Shown here piece after piece: positions 8,522 to 19,034 of a stretch of 64,000 nucleotides of DNA. This DNA comes from DATBLE01 sp963841405 (lineage in GTDB: Bacteria > Actinomycetota > Thermoleophilia > Gaiellales > Gaiellaceae). Made by a program: the position numbers and the translations under genes. The stretch lies in NCBI GenBank assembly GCA_963841405.1, contig CAWJCM010000002.1, positions 248,001 through 312,000 of the forward strand, read 5' to 3'. How positions within the stretch are numbered: the first letter of the stretch is position 1; each line of letters starts with the position of its first letter. The notes below the pieces were generated by a model, which did no database searches, was not told where the DNA came from, and saw nothing but the letters and a program-made list of their open reading frames with translations.

Positions 8522-8855
8522 CGGGCGCGAGCTCGTCGATCAGCCTGCTCATGCGGACTCCCTCTTCCACCGAACGATCGTATTCGAAGGCCAGTTGCGG
8601 AGTCCGCTTCAGCCTCAGCTCGTGCGCGATGCGCGACTGGAGCACGCCGTGCGCGGCGGTGAGCCCGTCGAGCGTCGACCGCCGCGCCCTCTCCGACCCG
8701 AGCACGCTGACGAAGACGCGCGCGTGCCTGAGGTCGGGCGAGGTCTCGACGCCGGTGACGGTGACGAAGCCGATGCGCGGGTCCTTCAGCTCCGGCAGCG
8801 CCTCTGAGAGCACCTGCCGCACCGACTCGTTGACGCGGCGCATGCGGTCACTCAT
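8511..8855 (-). CDS. rbfA: Ribosome-binding factor A
   Basis: 114 residues from ATG 8855 (MSDRMRRVNESVRQVL), the family's usual start. It is a KH-like protein that matures the 30S subunit; the core LKDPRIGFVTVTGVETSPDL and the C-terminal LRLKRTPQLAFEYDRSVEEG are clear. The start lies inside the last codons of vapC (8-bp overlap), which is unusual: in most genomes ylxP or infB comes directly before. Confidence 0.94.
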   Translation of the reverse strand: MSDRMRRVNESVRQVLSEALPELKDPRIGFVTVTGVETSPDLRHARVFVSVLGSERARRSTLDGLTAAHGVLQSRIAHELRLKRTPQLAFEYDRSVEEGVRMSRLIDELAPDGE

Positions 8856-9252
8856 CGAGTGGAAACACCTCCAATGGCGTGTGCCGGGCGATTGCGTCGA
8901 AGTCGCGGTCTGCGTGCAGGACGGCGGCGCCGGCACGGATCGCCGGAACCGCGATCAGGCAGTCGAGGATACGCCGCACGCGCTCACCGGCCGAACGGCA
9001 CGCGCGATAGATCTCCGCCGCCTGCTCGTAGGCGTCGATCCCGCCGATCGGCAGGAGCGAGAAGCCGGCGAGCTGGCCACGTACGGCCTCCTCCTCGCGC
9101 AGGCTGCCGACGCCGGAAAGCACCTCCATCACCACCGGTTCCGTCACGGCCACCTCCTCGCCGGCAGCGAGCAGCCGCTGCAAAGTCCGGTCGGCGGGCC
9201 GCTCGTTCGCTCGGAGTAGGTCGATCCAGGCCGAGCTGTCGACCAGGATCAC
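8848..9252 (-). CDS. vapC: PIN-domain ribonuclease toxin (VapC-like)
   Basis: 134 residues from GTG 9252. Acidic metal-binding residues of the PIN fold are visible: LVDSSAWIDLLR (Asp4), EPVVMEVLSG (Glu near 43), RILDCLIAVPAI (Asp near 97) and LHADRDFDAI (Asp near 115-118). VapC toxins cleave RNA, often tRNA. Its start overlaps the antitoxin stop as GTGA, and its end overlaps rbfA, so the pair sits inside the translation operon without a gap. Confidence 0.9.
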   Translation of the reverse strand: MILVDSSAWIDLLRANERPADRTLQRLLAAGEEVAVTEPVVMEVLSGVGSLREEEAVRGQLAGFSLLPIGGIDAYEQAAEIYRACRSAGERVRRILDCLIAVPAIRAGAAVLHADRDFDAIARHTPLEVFPLDE

Positions 9253-9467
9253 TGGTCGGGATCGACCTTCGAGGCGTGCAGCTGATCGAGGTCGCCCTCC
9301 CAGCCGATGCCGCGGAGCTCGAGCATGCCGCGGTGCGGGTCTTTCGAGATCCCGCCGACGAGCCGCCGCAGGGCGAGGTCGACTGCCTCGCGCTTGGTCC
9401 GGAGGCCGTACAGCTCCATCGCCTTGCCGACCAGGTCGTCGTCGATATCGATGTTCGTCCGGCTCAC
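9249..9467 (-). CDS. vapB: VapB-type antitoxin
   Basis: 72 residues from GTG 9467, beginning VSRTNIDIDDDLVGKAMELY, the standard opening of a large family of ribbon-helix-helix-like antitoxins; LRTKREAVDLALRRLV follows. The acidic C-terminal tail would wrap the PIN toxin. The sequence before GTG 9467 has no ribosome binding site but has TATCCT six bases away, so the transcript may be leaderless; GTG 9470 and GTG 9482 are alternatives. Confidence 0.88.
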   Translation of the reverse strand: MSRTNIDIDDDLVGKAMELYGLRTKREAVDLALRRLVGGISKDPHRGMLELRGIGWEGDLDQLHASKVDPDQ

Positions 9468-9473
9468 CACGAC

Positions 9474-9504
9474 AGGATACACATCTGTACACCTGCGTGT
9501 GTAC
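9474..9504 (-). promoter_or_regulatory. vapBC promoter with palindromic operator
   Basis: The -10 box TATCCT reads on the minus strand at 9479-9474. Upstream, GTACAC (9487-9492) and GTGTAC (9499-9504) form a perfect inverted repeat with a 6-base spacer, covering the spacer and the -35 position. Type II antitoxin-toxin complexes usually bind such operators and repress their own promoter. Confidence 0.55.
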
Positions 9505-9506
9505 GA

Positions 9507-9803
9507 CTAGTCTTCGAGCGACACGATCCGCCGGTCGACGCGCGTGACCACCCAGTCCTGGCCGTGCAGCCAGCGCTCTGCACCGTCGAGCAACTCGTGC
9601 AGATCGCCGACCTCGCGCGCGGAGCACGCCATCGCCAGCGCCGAGCGCTGCCACAGCCGGTGGTGGTCGACCTCCGCCACCGACACCCCGAAGCGGTTCT
9701 GGAGCTGCGACTTGGCGGAGAGCACATGCTTCCGCTTGCCCTTCAGCGACCCGGCTTCGGGGAAGTGCAGCTCGACGGAGAGGATGCCAACGTAGCCGGC
9801 CAA
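9507..9803 (-). CDS. ylxP: DUF503 protein (YlxP-like)
   Basis: 98 residues from TTG 9803. The family pattern is clear: VGILSVELHFPEAGSLKGKR and KSQLQNRFGVSVAEVDHH. DUF503 genes usually lie between infB and rbfA; the function is not firmly known, with RNA or ribosome work suspected from context. Here infB is 11.7 kb away, and malQ ends 3 bp upstream, so ylxP is probably translated from the mal transcript or coupled to it. Confidence 0.88.
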   Translation of the reverse strand: MAGYVGILSVELHFPEAGSLKGKRKHVLSAKSQLQNRFGVSVAEVDHHRLWQRSALAMACSAREVGDLHELLDGAERWLHGQDWVVTRVDRRIVSLED

Positions 9804-9806
9804 GGA

Positions 9807-11087
9807 TCACGCCGTGGCGCGGAGCCGCTCCGGCGCGAGCCGCCGGCTCTCGGCGGTCGCCCGCCGAAGCCGCGCGGCAAGACCGGCAGAAAGCTGGCCA
9901 GGCTCGAGCTGCCAGCGCCAGTTGCCGTTCCCGACCGTACCGGGATGGTTCATCTGCGCCTCGGCACCCAGGCCGAGGACGTCCTGCATCGGCAGGATCG
10001 CCAGGCGCGCACGCGACGAGAGCGCGAGCCGGAGCAGCGCCCACTCCGGGTCGTCGTCCACGATCCCGGCCTCCGCGAGGTCGTGCTCGACCAGCGCCAG
10101 ATCGTCGGGAGAGGCTGTGGCGAGCCAGCCCGCCAGAGTCGGATGGTCGTGGGTGCCCGTGTAGACGACCGCGTCCTCGACGTGCGCGGCGACCGCGTGC
10201 CGGTGGCGGTGGCGCTTGACGAAGCCGCGGCCGACGATCCGCATCCCCAGCAGGCCGAGCCCGCTGCGTAGCCGGTCGACCGTCGGGGTGATGATCCCCA
10301 GGTCCTCGGCGATCAGCGGAAGCCGCCCGAGCTCGCGCTCGACCGCATCGAAGAGGGCCGCTCCCGGCCCGCGGTGCCAGTGGCCCGCCAGCGGGCTCAC
10401 CGCCCCGCGTGGCACCGCCCAGTACGCAACGAAGCCGCGGAAGTGGTCGATCCGGGCGACGTCGACGAGCTCCTGCGTGCGGCGGAAGCGCTCGATCCAC
10501 CAGCGGTAGCCCTCTCGGCGCATGGCCCGCCAGTCGTACACCGGCTGCCCCCAGAGCTGCCCGTCCGGATGCGAGACGTCGGGGGCTGCCCCTGCCACCA
10601 GATCGCGCGCGAAGAGCTCGGCGTGGAACTCGGTCTCGGCGCTGTCCTGTGCGACGTAGATCGGGATGTCGCCGATCAGCCGGATGCCGTGCTCGGTCGC
10701 GTACCGACGCAGAGCCTGCCATTCGCGCTCGAACCGCACCTGGTCGCCGAGCGCATCGGCGCCGGCATAGCGCTCCCAGTCGCGGGCCCAGTAGCCCTGC
10801 CGGAGCCGGAAGTCCCGGACCTCGGTCGGCGTGACGGAGGCGTCGGGCCTGCCCAGCAGCCCGTTCCAGCCGGCGAACGCCGAGCAGGACGTGTACGGGG
10901 AGCCGAACGGGTCGGGCGGGTTCAGCGGGAGCACCTGCCACCATGACTGGCCCGCCTCCACCAGCCAGTCGACGAACCGGTACGCCTCCGGGCCGAGCCG
11001 CCCACCGGGCAGGGAGGTGACGTGGAGGAGCACGCCGCTCGAACGGCGCGACAGCGGTGCCTCTCCGCGGCGCATCGACCCGTGCAC
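9807..11087 (-). CDS. malQ: 4-alpha-glucanotransferase (amylomaltase)
   Basis: 426 residues. GH77 enzyme that moves glucan segments between maltodextrins. Typical motifs: LLHVTSLPGG, WWQVLPLNPPDPFGSPYTS, the nucleophile region VARIDHFRGF (about 213-222), the acid/base region LIAEDLG (about 257), and YTGTHDHPTLAGW with the third acidic residue. It is shorter than the usual 480-520 residues: the stretch between EDLG and THDHP is compact. GTG 11087 begins one base after the amylase stop; ATG 11075 is an alternative. It is the last gene of the mal cluster. Confidence 0.92.
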   Translation of the reverse strand: MHGSMRRGEAPLSRRSSGVLLHVTSLPGGRLGPEAYRFVDWLVEAGQSWWQVLPLNPPDPFGSPYTSCSAFAGWNGLLGRPDASVTPTEVRDFRLRQGYWARDWERYAGADALGDQVRFEREWQALRRYATEHGIRLIGDIPIYVAQDSAETEFHAELFARDLVAGAAPDVSHPDGQLWGQPVYDWRAMRREGYRWWIERFRRTQELVDVARIDHFRGFVAYWAVPRGAVSPLAGHWHRGPGAALFDAVERELGRLPLIAEDLGIITPTVDRLRSGLGLLGMRIVGRGFVKRHRHRHAVAAHVEDAVVYTGTHDHPTLAGWLATASPDDLALVEHDLAEAGIVDDDPEWALLRLALSSRARLAILPMQDVLGLGAEAQMNHPGTVGNGNWRWQLEPGQLSAGLAARLRRATAESRRLAPERLRATA

Positions 11088-11088
11088 T

Positions 11089-13171
11089 CTACGGATTGGG
11101 CTTGACGGTCAGGACCCTCGAAACCGTCGTCGCCCCCTCGAAGCCGCGTGCGAGGGCGACGACCTGCACGCGTGCGCCCCTGCGGTAGCTTCGCGGATCG
11201 AGAAACGCGCGGTACGGAGCCGAGTCGTCCACCGCCAGCCGCCGCCAGGTGTCGTCCGGCGTCCGGGCCGCGAAGGCAACCGTGACCGGCGCGCCCGCGA
11301 CGCCGGCGGTCAACGCGTAGTAGGAGGAGATCGAGTCGGGACCGGCCTTCAGCGTCGGCACCGGCGGCGCCTGGACGGGAATCGTGCTCATCGTCCCGGC
11401 GAGGATCGCCGAGACGGGCGGAATCGTCAGCGTCAGGCTCGTGCCCGAGCCGGCGGTTGTGGTGCCGCCGCCGAAGACGACGCTCCAGGTCGAGCCGGGC
11501 GTCCCGGTGGCGACGGTGACGCGGGCAGGGCTGTCGCCGTTGTTGAAGGCGGTGACCAGCTCGGCGCCCGTGGCCACGTCGATCCGGGAGACGACCAGCA
11601 CGGGGCCGCTCGCATAGCGGACGACCGACGCGCCGATCGCCAGCGCCGGATACCGGTCGCGAAGGCCGGAGAGCGTCTTCAGCTGCGCCTCGATCGGGTT
11701 GTTCGTCACGTCGAAGGACGAGCCGGTGCCGATCGGCGGCGAGCCGACCCGGGTCTCGGTCTGCCAGTCCGGCACCCTCGTCGGGAACATGTCCTGCCGG
11801 GCGGCCTTGTCGCCGCCGCTGCCGATCATGCCCACCTCGTCGCCGGACATGACCACGGGCGCGCCGCGGAGCAGGTAGAGGAGGTCGTAGCCGAGCAGGA
11901 CGTGCTGCAGGAGCGCCGCGGGCGAGAGCCCCGGCGACTGGCCCAGGATCTGCTGGGCGGAGCGGCCCAGGTCGTGGTTGCCGAGGAAGGTCGGGAACGC
12001 CGGGCCGGAGCCGTCGGGCAGGCGGAAGTAGTCGTCGTCGGCGAGCCGCTGGGCGATCCCCTTGGCGCCGGAGAAGCCCGCGGCGTAGGCCGAGGCGACC
12101 GCCTGGAACGGGAAGTCGAGCACCTGTGGCAGGCCGCGGCTCCGCACGAAGTCGGCGAGGTCGATCGCGTCGTTCACCGTCACCTCGCCGAAGATCGGGA
12201 AATCGGTGGGCGTCCCCGCCGAGCGCGCAGCCGCCCTGATCTTCGGCACCCAGAGCTTGAAGAAGGCGGCGTTGACGTGCTTCGCGGTGTCGACCCGGAA
12301 GCCGTCGACGTGGAAACGCGAGACCCACGACGCGTAGATCCGCGCCAGGCCGTTGGAGACGTTCGGCTTCTCGGTGAAGAGGTCGTCGAGGCCGAAGAAA
12401 TCACCCTGCTCGAAGCACTGCGCGCTGCACGAGCCGAAGTCGATGTTGCCGCGGTCGTGGTAGTTGAGCGGGTCGTTCAGCCACTCCGGCTTCTTCAGGT
12501 GCCGGTCCTGCGGCGCCACGTAGGGCGCCTCGGGCATGTACCGCGCGGACAGGCACGGGAACCGCTTGGCGGTGACGTAGTTCGCCGCCTTGAAGAAGCG
12601 GCCGCGGCAGTCCCGGAACGGGATGTCGGAATAGGAGCTCCCGTTGGAGAGCGTGATCACGTCGCCCGTGTGGTTGACGACGACGTCGAGGTAGACCTTC
12701 AGGCCGAGCGCGTGGGCCTTGGCGACGAGATCCGCGAAGTCCTGGTCGGTGCCGAGATGCGGGTCGACCGTCGTGAAGTCGAGCCCCCAGTACCCGTGGT
12801 AGCCCGCGCTTCCCGCGTTGACGGTCTGCTGCTTGAGGACCGGCGTGATCCAGAGCGCGGTGAAGCCGAGGTCGCGGATCCGCTGCAGCCGGCCGGTCAG
12901 GCCCTTCAGGTCGCCACCGTGGTAGTAGCCGCTGTCGGCCGGGTCGTAGCCGGTCACGTCGGCGGTGCCGGTCAGCCCGCCGCGGTCGTCGGCCGGGTCG
13001 CCGTTCGCGTAGCGGTCCGGCATGACGAAGTAGATCCGCTGGGACGCCAGCGAGCTGGCCGTCCCGGGCTTGGCGAGAACGGCCGCCTCGGCTCCGGAAG
13101 GTGGGGCGATCGGAGCAGACGCCCCACTTCCCGCGAGGAAGACCCCTAGCGCAATTGCGCCGGCAATTGCG

Positions 13172-13188
<17 letters not shown>
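11089..13188 (-). CDS. Secreted GH13 alpha-amylase
   Basis: 699 residues with an N-terminal signal peptide (SAIAGAIALGVFLAGSGASA). The GH13 barrel shows region I DVVVNHTGD, region II DGFRVDTAKHVN with the nucleophile Asp (near 297), region III FGEVTV with the acid Glu, and region IV FLGNHDLGR with the third Asp. The last 150 or so residues form beta-rich domains (VTVAFAARTPDD), perhaps for starch or wall binding. It would cut alpha-1,4-glucans outside the cell for uptake by MalEFG. The start region is inside a perfect inverted repeat, and its first codons overlap the ATPase gene by 17 bp. Confidence 0.92.
13147..13174. repeat. 12-bp perfect inverted repeat at the amylase start
   Basis: TAGCGCAATTGC (13147-13158) and GCAATTGCGCTA (13163-13174) with a 4-base loop. 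It lies over codons for the amylase signal peptide and the last codons of the upstream ATPase gene, so the mRNA can fold just inside the amylase reading frame. Such a stem could set the ratio of amylase to transporter; that is inference. Confidence 0.7.
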
Positions 13189-14347
<1,159 letters not shown>

Positions 14348-14352
14348 GGCGT

Positions 14353-16191
14353 CTATCCCTCCTCGAGCCTCCAGACGTGGAACGCGGGGCCGTCGCCGGG
14401 CAGGACGGCCTCGCCGCCCGCCACGGTCGCGTCCCCGCCGTACAGCGTGTCCAGGCCCCCGCAGCCGAGCGCGACGAGTGGCAGCCGGATCGGCTCGTGC
14501 CCGGCCCGCGCCGCGAGGCAGAGCAGGAGCTCGTCGGCGGTCTCGCGCAACCAGCAGAGCGCCCGGTCGCCGACCGCGGCGTAGCGAAGGCCGCCGCGCG
14601 CGAGCGCCGACGAGCCGCGCCGGAGGGCGATCAGCTCGCGGTAGCGCTCGAACAGCGCCGTGTCCCAGGTCTCCGACCGGTCCCAGGGCATCGTCCGCCG
14701 CGCGTCTTCCCCCCACTCGCCCTCCAGCCCGAGCTCGTCACCGGCGAAGACCATCGGCACCCCCGGCAACGCCATCTGCATGCCGATGCCGGCCAGCTGG
14801 CGGTCGCGCGAGCCGGCCACGGTCGCGAACCGGGCGCTGTCGTGACTGTCGACGAGCGTCCAGGAATGCAGGACCGACGCCCACGGCGTCCCGGCTGCGA
14901 AGGCGCGCATCGCCGCGACCGCGGCGTGGCCGTCCAGCGTCGCCATCCCGACCGGGAAGCCCCAGAAGGAGCGGCGCAGCTCCTCGGGCAGGTCGCCGTG
15001 GAGCCAGTACCAGACGGGCCGCATGAAGCCGGCGTAGTTCATCGCCCCGTGCCAGCCGTCGCCGCGCAGGTCGTCGCGGTAGTCGTAGCCGTGCTCGGCG
15101 ACGAGCAGGGCGTCGGGCCTGGCCTGCTCCGCCGCGGCCCGCGTCGATCTCGCCAGCGCGTGCGCGTGGTCCTCGCCGCGGTAGCGGCCGGCCATGTTGG
15201 CCACGTCGATCCGCCAGCCGTCGAGGTCGAAGGGAGGCTCGAGCCAGCGCCGAGTGATCTCGGCGAGCCGCCGCTCGAGCTCGGCCGATCCGTGGTTCAG
15301 CTTCGGCAGCGACGGGATCCCCCACCAGGCCGCGTAGCCGAAGGGCGACGAGTCGTCGAAGTGGTAGAAGCCGTGCTCGGCCGACGACGGATCGGCCTGC
15401 GCCGCGAGGAACCACTCGTGCCGGTCGCCCGTGTGGTTGAGCGTGAGATCGCCGATCACGCGAATTCCGCGGGCGTGCGCCGCCCGCGTCAGCGCCGCGA
15501 GCGCCTCGTCGCCCCCGAGCAGCGGGTCGACGCGGTCGAACGTGGTCGCGTCGTAGCGGTGCGTCGAGCCGGCCGGGAAGAAGGGGGTCAGGTAGATGAC
15601 GTTCGCGCCGAGCCGCTCGACGTGGTCGAGGTGCTGCTCGACGCCCCGCAGGTCGCCCCCGAAGAGCTCGCTCGCGGTGTTCGGGCCCCGTCCTTCGGGG
15701 AGCTCGTCCCACGCGCGGCGCACTGCCCAGTCGGGCGTCTCGACGGTGAGCCCGCTCGATGCGAAACGGTCGGGGAAGATCTCGTAGACGACGGACCCGA
15801 GATGCCAGTCCGGGCCGCCCGCCGCCGGAGCGTGCACGAAGTCGTCGGCATCCGGGACCTCGTGCCCGACCCGGCCGAGGCCGTTCACCCAGGTGTACCC
15901 GGCGTCGCCGCCCCAGAGCAGCCAGCGGTAGCGCGTGAAAGGCGCGGTCACCTCGAACTCGGCCCGCCACCACGTCTCGGACTTGGTCTCGTCGTCGACC
16001 ACGGCCTCGGCGACCCCCGCCTCACCGTCGTGAACCGTGCGCAGGATCACGCGCCCGGCCGCTCCGCGCGGCGTGCGCAGCCGAACCGCTGCCTGCTCAC
16101 CCACGTCCTCACCGCCGGAGACATAGAGCTCCGAGCCGTCGTGATGCGGCTCGTCGAGGAGCGTCGCAGTGCGTGACACCGTGAGGCTCAC
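14353..16191 (-). CDS. Cytoplasmic GH13 glycosidase (cyclomaltodextrinase/neopullulanase-like)
   Basis: 612 residues from GTG 16191; a longer start at 16251 is possible but adds a Gly/Arg-rich stretch. No signal peptide. An N-terminal beta domain (about 1-110; EFEVTAPFTRYRWLLW) precedes the barrel, as in GH13 subfamily 20 enzymes that open cyclodextrins and short maltodextrins. Catalytic regions: DLTLNHTGD, DGWRIDVANMAG (nucleophile), VAEHGYD (acid/base) and VDSHDSARF. Its place between malG and the transporter ATPase suits hydrolysis of imported sugars. Confidence 0.9.
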   Translation of the reverse strand: MSLTVSRTATLLDEPHHDGSELYVSGGEDVGEQAAVRLRTPRGAAGRVILRTVHDGEAGVAEAVVDDETKSETWWRAEFEVTAPFTRYRWLLWGGDAGYTWVNGLGRVGHEVPDADDFVHAPAAGGPDWHLGSVVYEIFPDRFASSGLTVETPDWAVRRAWDELPEGRGPNTASELFGGDLRGVEQHLDHVERLGANVIYLTPFFPAGSTHRYDATTFDRVDPLLGGDEALAALTRAAHARGIRVIGDLTLNHTGDRHEWFLAAQADPSSAEHGFYHFDDSSPFGYAAWWGIPSLPKLNHGSAELERRLAEITRRWLEPPFDLDGWRIDVANMAGRYRGEDHAHALARSTRAAAEQARPDALLVAEHGYDYRDDLRGDGWHGAMNYAGFMRPVWYWLHGDLPEELRRSFWGFPVGMATLDGHAAVAAMRAFAAGTPWASVLHSWTLVDSHDSARFATVAGSRDRQLAGIGMQMALPGVPMVFAGDELGLEGEWGEDARRTMPWDRSETWDTALFERYRELIALRRGSSALARGGLRYAAVGDRALCWLRETADELLLCLAARAGHEPIRLPLVALGCGGLDTLYGGDATVAGGEAVLPGDGPAFHVWRLEEG

Positions 16192-16285
16192 GGGCCTGAC
16201 CCCCAGGTCTTCGCCGCCGCGCCCGGCATGACGGGCGCGGCCCCCGACCATGCCTGGGGTGCAAGAAAGGTTAGGGAGGGGGGTA

Positions 16286-16314
16286 CACGGAGGGAACCGG
16301 ACGTTCCCCCCGTG
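16286..16314 (-). terminator. Hairpin between malG and the GH13 gene
   Basis: CACGG-A-GGGAAC (16286-16297) pairs with GTTCCC-C-CCGTG (16303-16314) around a 5-base loop, with one mismatch. On the minus strand it is followed by a pyrimidine-rich run without a T tract. It probably attenuates or stabilises the malEFG part of the transcript rather than ending it. Confidence 0.4.
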
Positions 16315-16348
16315 AGAGCGAACTCGCGCGAAGCGCGGTGAGCGACAG

Positions 16349-17302
16349 TCATCCCTTGACCGCTCCCTGGGTCAGCCCACCGATGATCCAGCGCTGCAGG
16401 AACAGGAAGAGGATCACGACCGGGACGGCGGCCAGCAGCGCGCCTGCGGTGAACGGTCCCCAGGTCTGGTCGTACTGGTTGTTGACCAGCTGGTTCATGC
16501 CGACCGGCAGCGTGAAGCGGCTGGTCGACTGCAGGAGCGCCGACGAGATCACGAACTCGTTGAGGGTGAACACGAATGAGATCAGGGCGACGACCGCCAG
16601 TACCGGCGCGGCCAGCGGCATGACCACGCCCCAGAAGATCTGCGCAGGTGTCGCGCCGTCGACGCGCGCCGACTCGTCGAGCTCGACCGGGATGGTGTCG
16701 AAGAAGCCCTTGATCAGCCACGCCTGCACGCCCATCGCCCCGCCGAGGAAGACGATCACCACCGCGGCCTGGCGATCCAGGCCGATCTGCGGGAACACGC
16801 CGCCGATGTTGTAGACGATCAGGTAGAGGGCCGCGACGGCGACCAGCTGGGGGAACATCTGGATCAGCAGGAGCGTCAGCATCCCCAGCCTCCGCCCGCG
16901 GAACCGGAAGCGGCTGAAGGCGTAGGCGGCGAGCGCGCCGAGGATGGTCGTGAACAGCGCGGTGCAGCCGGCGATCAGCACCGAGTTGAGGAACCAGTGC
17001 AGGTAGGGCGCGTCCTGGACGGCGCCCGTGTTGCCCTTGATCCGGTTGTGGAGGAGGTCGGAGAAGTTCCGCAACGTCACCTGGGACGGGATGACCTGGG
17101 CCGACTGCAGGTTGTTCTGCGCGTTGAACGACGACGAGACGATGTAGACGACTGGAAAGAGGGAGATGACGATCCCGATGCAGCCGACGACGTGCCGCCA
17201 CCAGACGTCCTTGAGCTTCGGGCGCGACCTCGGCGCACGCGCCTTCGTCCTCGCCTCCGCCGCGGATACCGCGGCGGGCGTGGCCATCTCCGCCTGGCTC
17301 AC
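16349..17302 (-). CDS. malG: Maltodextrin ABC permease MalG
   Basis: 317 residues from GTG 17302, which overlaps the malF stop as GTGA and has GGAG eight bases upstream; ATG 17287 is the alternative. Six membrane helices are expected; the periplasmic loop after helix 1 (NAQNNLQSAQVIPSQVTLRN) and the EAA loop that docks on the ATPase (ELDESARVDGATPAQIF) are both visible. It ends GGLTQGAVKG, the common MalG tail. Confidence 0.94.
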   Translation of the reverse strand: MSQAEMATPAAVSAAEARTKARAPRSRPKLKDVWWRHVVGCIGIVISLFPVVYIVSSSFNAQNNLQSAQVIPSQVTLRNFSDLLHNRIKGNTGAVQDAPYLHWFLNSVLIAGCTALFTTILGALAAYAFSRFRFRGRRLGMLTLLLIQMFPQLVAVAALYLIVYNIGGVFPQIGLDRQAAVVIVFLGGAMGVQAWLIKGFFDTIPVELDESARVDGATPAQIFWGVVMPLAAPVLAVVALISFVFTLNEFVISSALLQSTSRFTLPVGMNQLVNNQYDQTWGPFTAGALLAAVPVVILFLFLQRWIIGGLTQGAVKG

Positions 17303-18963
17303 TTCAATGTCTCCAGGGATTTCGTGCGCAGGAAGGAGAAGCCCGAGATCGCGGCGACGAGGAAGAAGATGACGATCGCGAACGCGCTCGCCAGCGCGTA
17401 GTTCCCGCCCGTGCCGGTGGCAATCGCGACCTTGTACGTGTAGCTGATCAGGATGTCGGTGTTCCCGGCGATCGACGACGCACCGGTGTAGGGCCCGCCT
17501 CGGGTGAGGAAGTAGACGTTGTTGAAGTTGTTGAAGTTGAAGGCGAAGGACGCGATCAGGAGCGGCGACACCGCCACCAGCAGGAGCGGGAGCGTGACCC
17601 GCCGGAAGATCTGCCGGGGATTGCCACCGTCGACGCGGGCCGCCTCGGTCAGCTCCTCCGGGATCGACTGCAGCGCGCCGAGCGAGACGAGGAAGAAGTA
17701 CGGCACCGTCAGCCAGACGCTGACGAGCACGACGGCGATCCGCGGCCAGGTCACGAACGGTAGCCACGAGAAGACGTTGCCTCCGAACAGCCAGGGAACG
17801 TGCACGTGCAAGATCCGGTTCACCACGCCGAAGTCGTCGTTCAGCAGGCCGGCCCAGACCAGGAGCGCGAGGAACCCCGGGATCGCCCAGGGAATGACCA
17901 GCACCGAGCGGTATATCTTCTGGAAGCGCAGGCCCTTCTTGTCGAGGGTGATCGCGAGGAACAGCCCGATCGCGAAGGCGAGCAGGACGACCGACGCGGC
18001 GAAGACGAACGTCCAGGCGAAGACGGAGAGGAACGGCTTCCTGATCAGCGGGTCGTGGATCATCTTCCCGAAGTTGCGGAAACCGACGTAGGTCTTCCAC
18101 CCCGGCTGGAGCTCGGCTTTCTCGGTCTGCCCCGGTGCCGTGTCCGCCACGAAGGATCCCTGGCCGTTGTCGCGGAAGACCTTGCCGTCGCTCAGCCGCA
18201 CGAACGTGTCCGTCTTCGGGTCGTAGCGGAGCGTGGGCGCGAGCTCGACCGCGTTCGACGTCCCCTGCGGCTCGATCGCGCTCACCCCCGTGGTCGGCAC
18301 CTCGAGGTTTCGCAGCTGCTCGTCCAGCGCGAACAGCTCCGCGCCCTTGACCAGCGTGTAGCCGCGGGCCGCCGTCGGCTGGCCGAGGTCGTTGAGCGTG
18401 TAGGCGCCCCTCGCCAGCGGCGTCAGGCCCTTCTCGGTGCCGACGTAGACCTTCCCGCCGTTGCCCTGGTCGTGCAGGAGCAGGACGAGGTTCCCGCCGC
18501 CGTCCCGCGCCACCGCCATGTCGAACTGGCGGCTGTTCGGGAGCTGGTCGAGGGAGTTGATCTTGATCGCCTCGATCGCCTGGCTCTTGGTCAGGATGTG
18601 GCCGATCGAGTAGTTCGAGAACGCGACGTTGATCGTGTACAGGATCGGAATCACCTGGAACCCGATCAGGAAGACGGTGCCGGGGATCAGGAACTTCGCC
18701 GGCAGCGTCCAGTTCCGGGGCGCGAGGTAGACGTAGTCGATCAGCGCGGTCGCGGCGATCAGGACGACCACCGCCGGCCAGCGGTGGTGCGAGACGAGCA
18801 CGTACACGGCCCACGCCGCCAGGGCGTTCGAGACGCACAGCAGCGCGATCTTGACCGCGTGGCCGGTGCGCCCCGAGAACGCAGCGACCGCCCTCGCTGT
18901 CAGCCCCTGCTTGAAGACCATCGGGGCCGGGGCCGGCGCGGCGGGTGAGGTGACTGGGCTCAC
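17299..18963 (-). CDS. malF: Maltodextrin ABC permease MalF
   Basis: 554 residues. Two to three hydrophobic helices lie in the first 120 residues. A large extracytoplasmic domain follows (about 130-330), as in MalF of E. coli, then the permease core with the EAA motif PEELTEAARVDGGNPRQIF (about 450-468). It pairs with MalG in the membrane. It follows malE after a 71-bp gap. Confidence 0.94.
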   Translation of the reverse strand: MSPVTSPAAPAPAPMVFKQGLTARAVAAFSGRTGHAVKIALLCVSNALAAWAVYVLVSHHRWPAVVVLIAATALIDYVYLAPRNWTLPAKFLIPGTVFLIGFQVIPILYTINVAFSNYSIGHILTKSQAIEAIKINSLDQLPNSRQFDMAVARDGGGNLVLLLHDQGNGGKVYVGTEKGLTPLARGAYTLNDLGQPTAARGYTLVKGAELFALDEQLRNLEVPTTGVSAIEPQGTSNAVELAPTLRYDPKTDTFVRLSDGKVFRDNGQGSFVADTAPGQTEKAELQPGWKTYVGFRNFGKMIHDPLIRKPFLSVFAWTFVFAASVVLLAFAIGLFLAITLDKKGLRFQKIYRSVLVIPWAIPGFLALLVWAGLLNDDFGVVNRILHVHVPWLFGGNVFSWLPFVTWPRIAVVLVSVWLTVPYFFLVSLGALQSIPEELTEAARVDGGNPRQIFRRVTLPLLLVAVSPLLIASFAFNFNNFNNVYFLTRGGPYTGASSIAGNTDILISYTYKVAIATGTGGNYALASAFAIVIFFLVAAISGFSFLRTKSLETLK

Positions 18964-19034
18964 GTGGGCTGGGCTGGGAGGCCAGAAGACGTGGGACGGG
19001 CGCTCGAGGCGCCCGCCCCACGGTCAGGTTCGGC

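Noticed and set aside
10831..13149. A 770-codon plus-strand frame opposite the amylase and malQ genes
   Set aside because: Composition is Arg/Val/Asp-rich without motifs, and it lies opposite two GH13/GH77 genes with complete catalytic sets.
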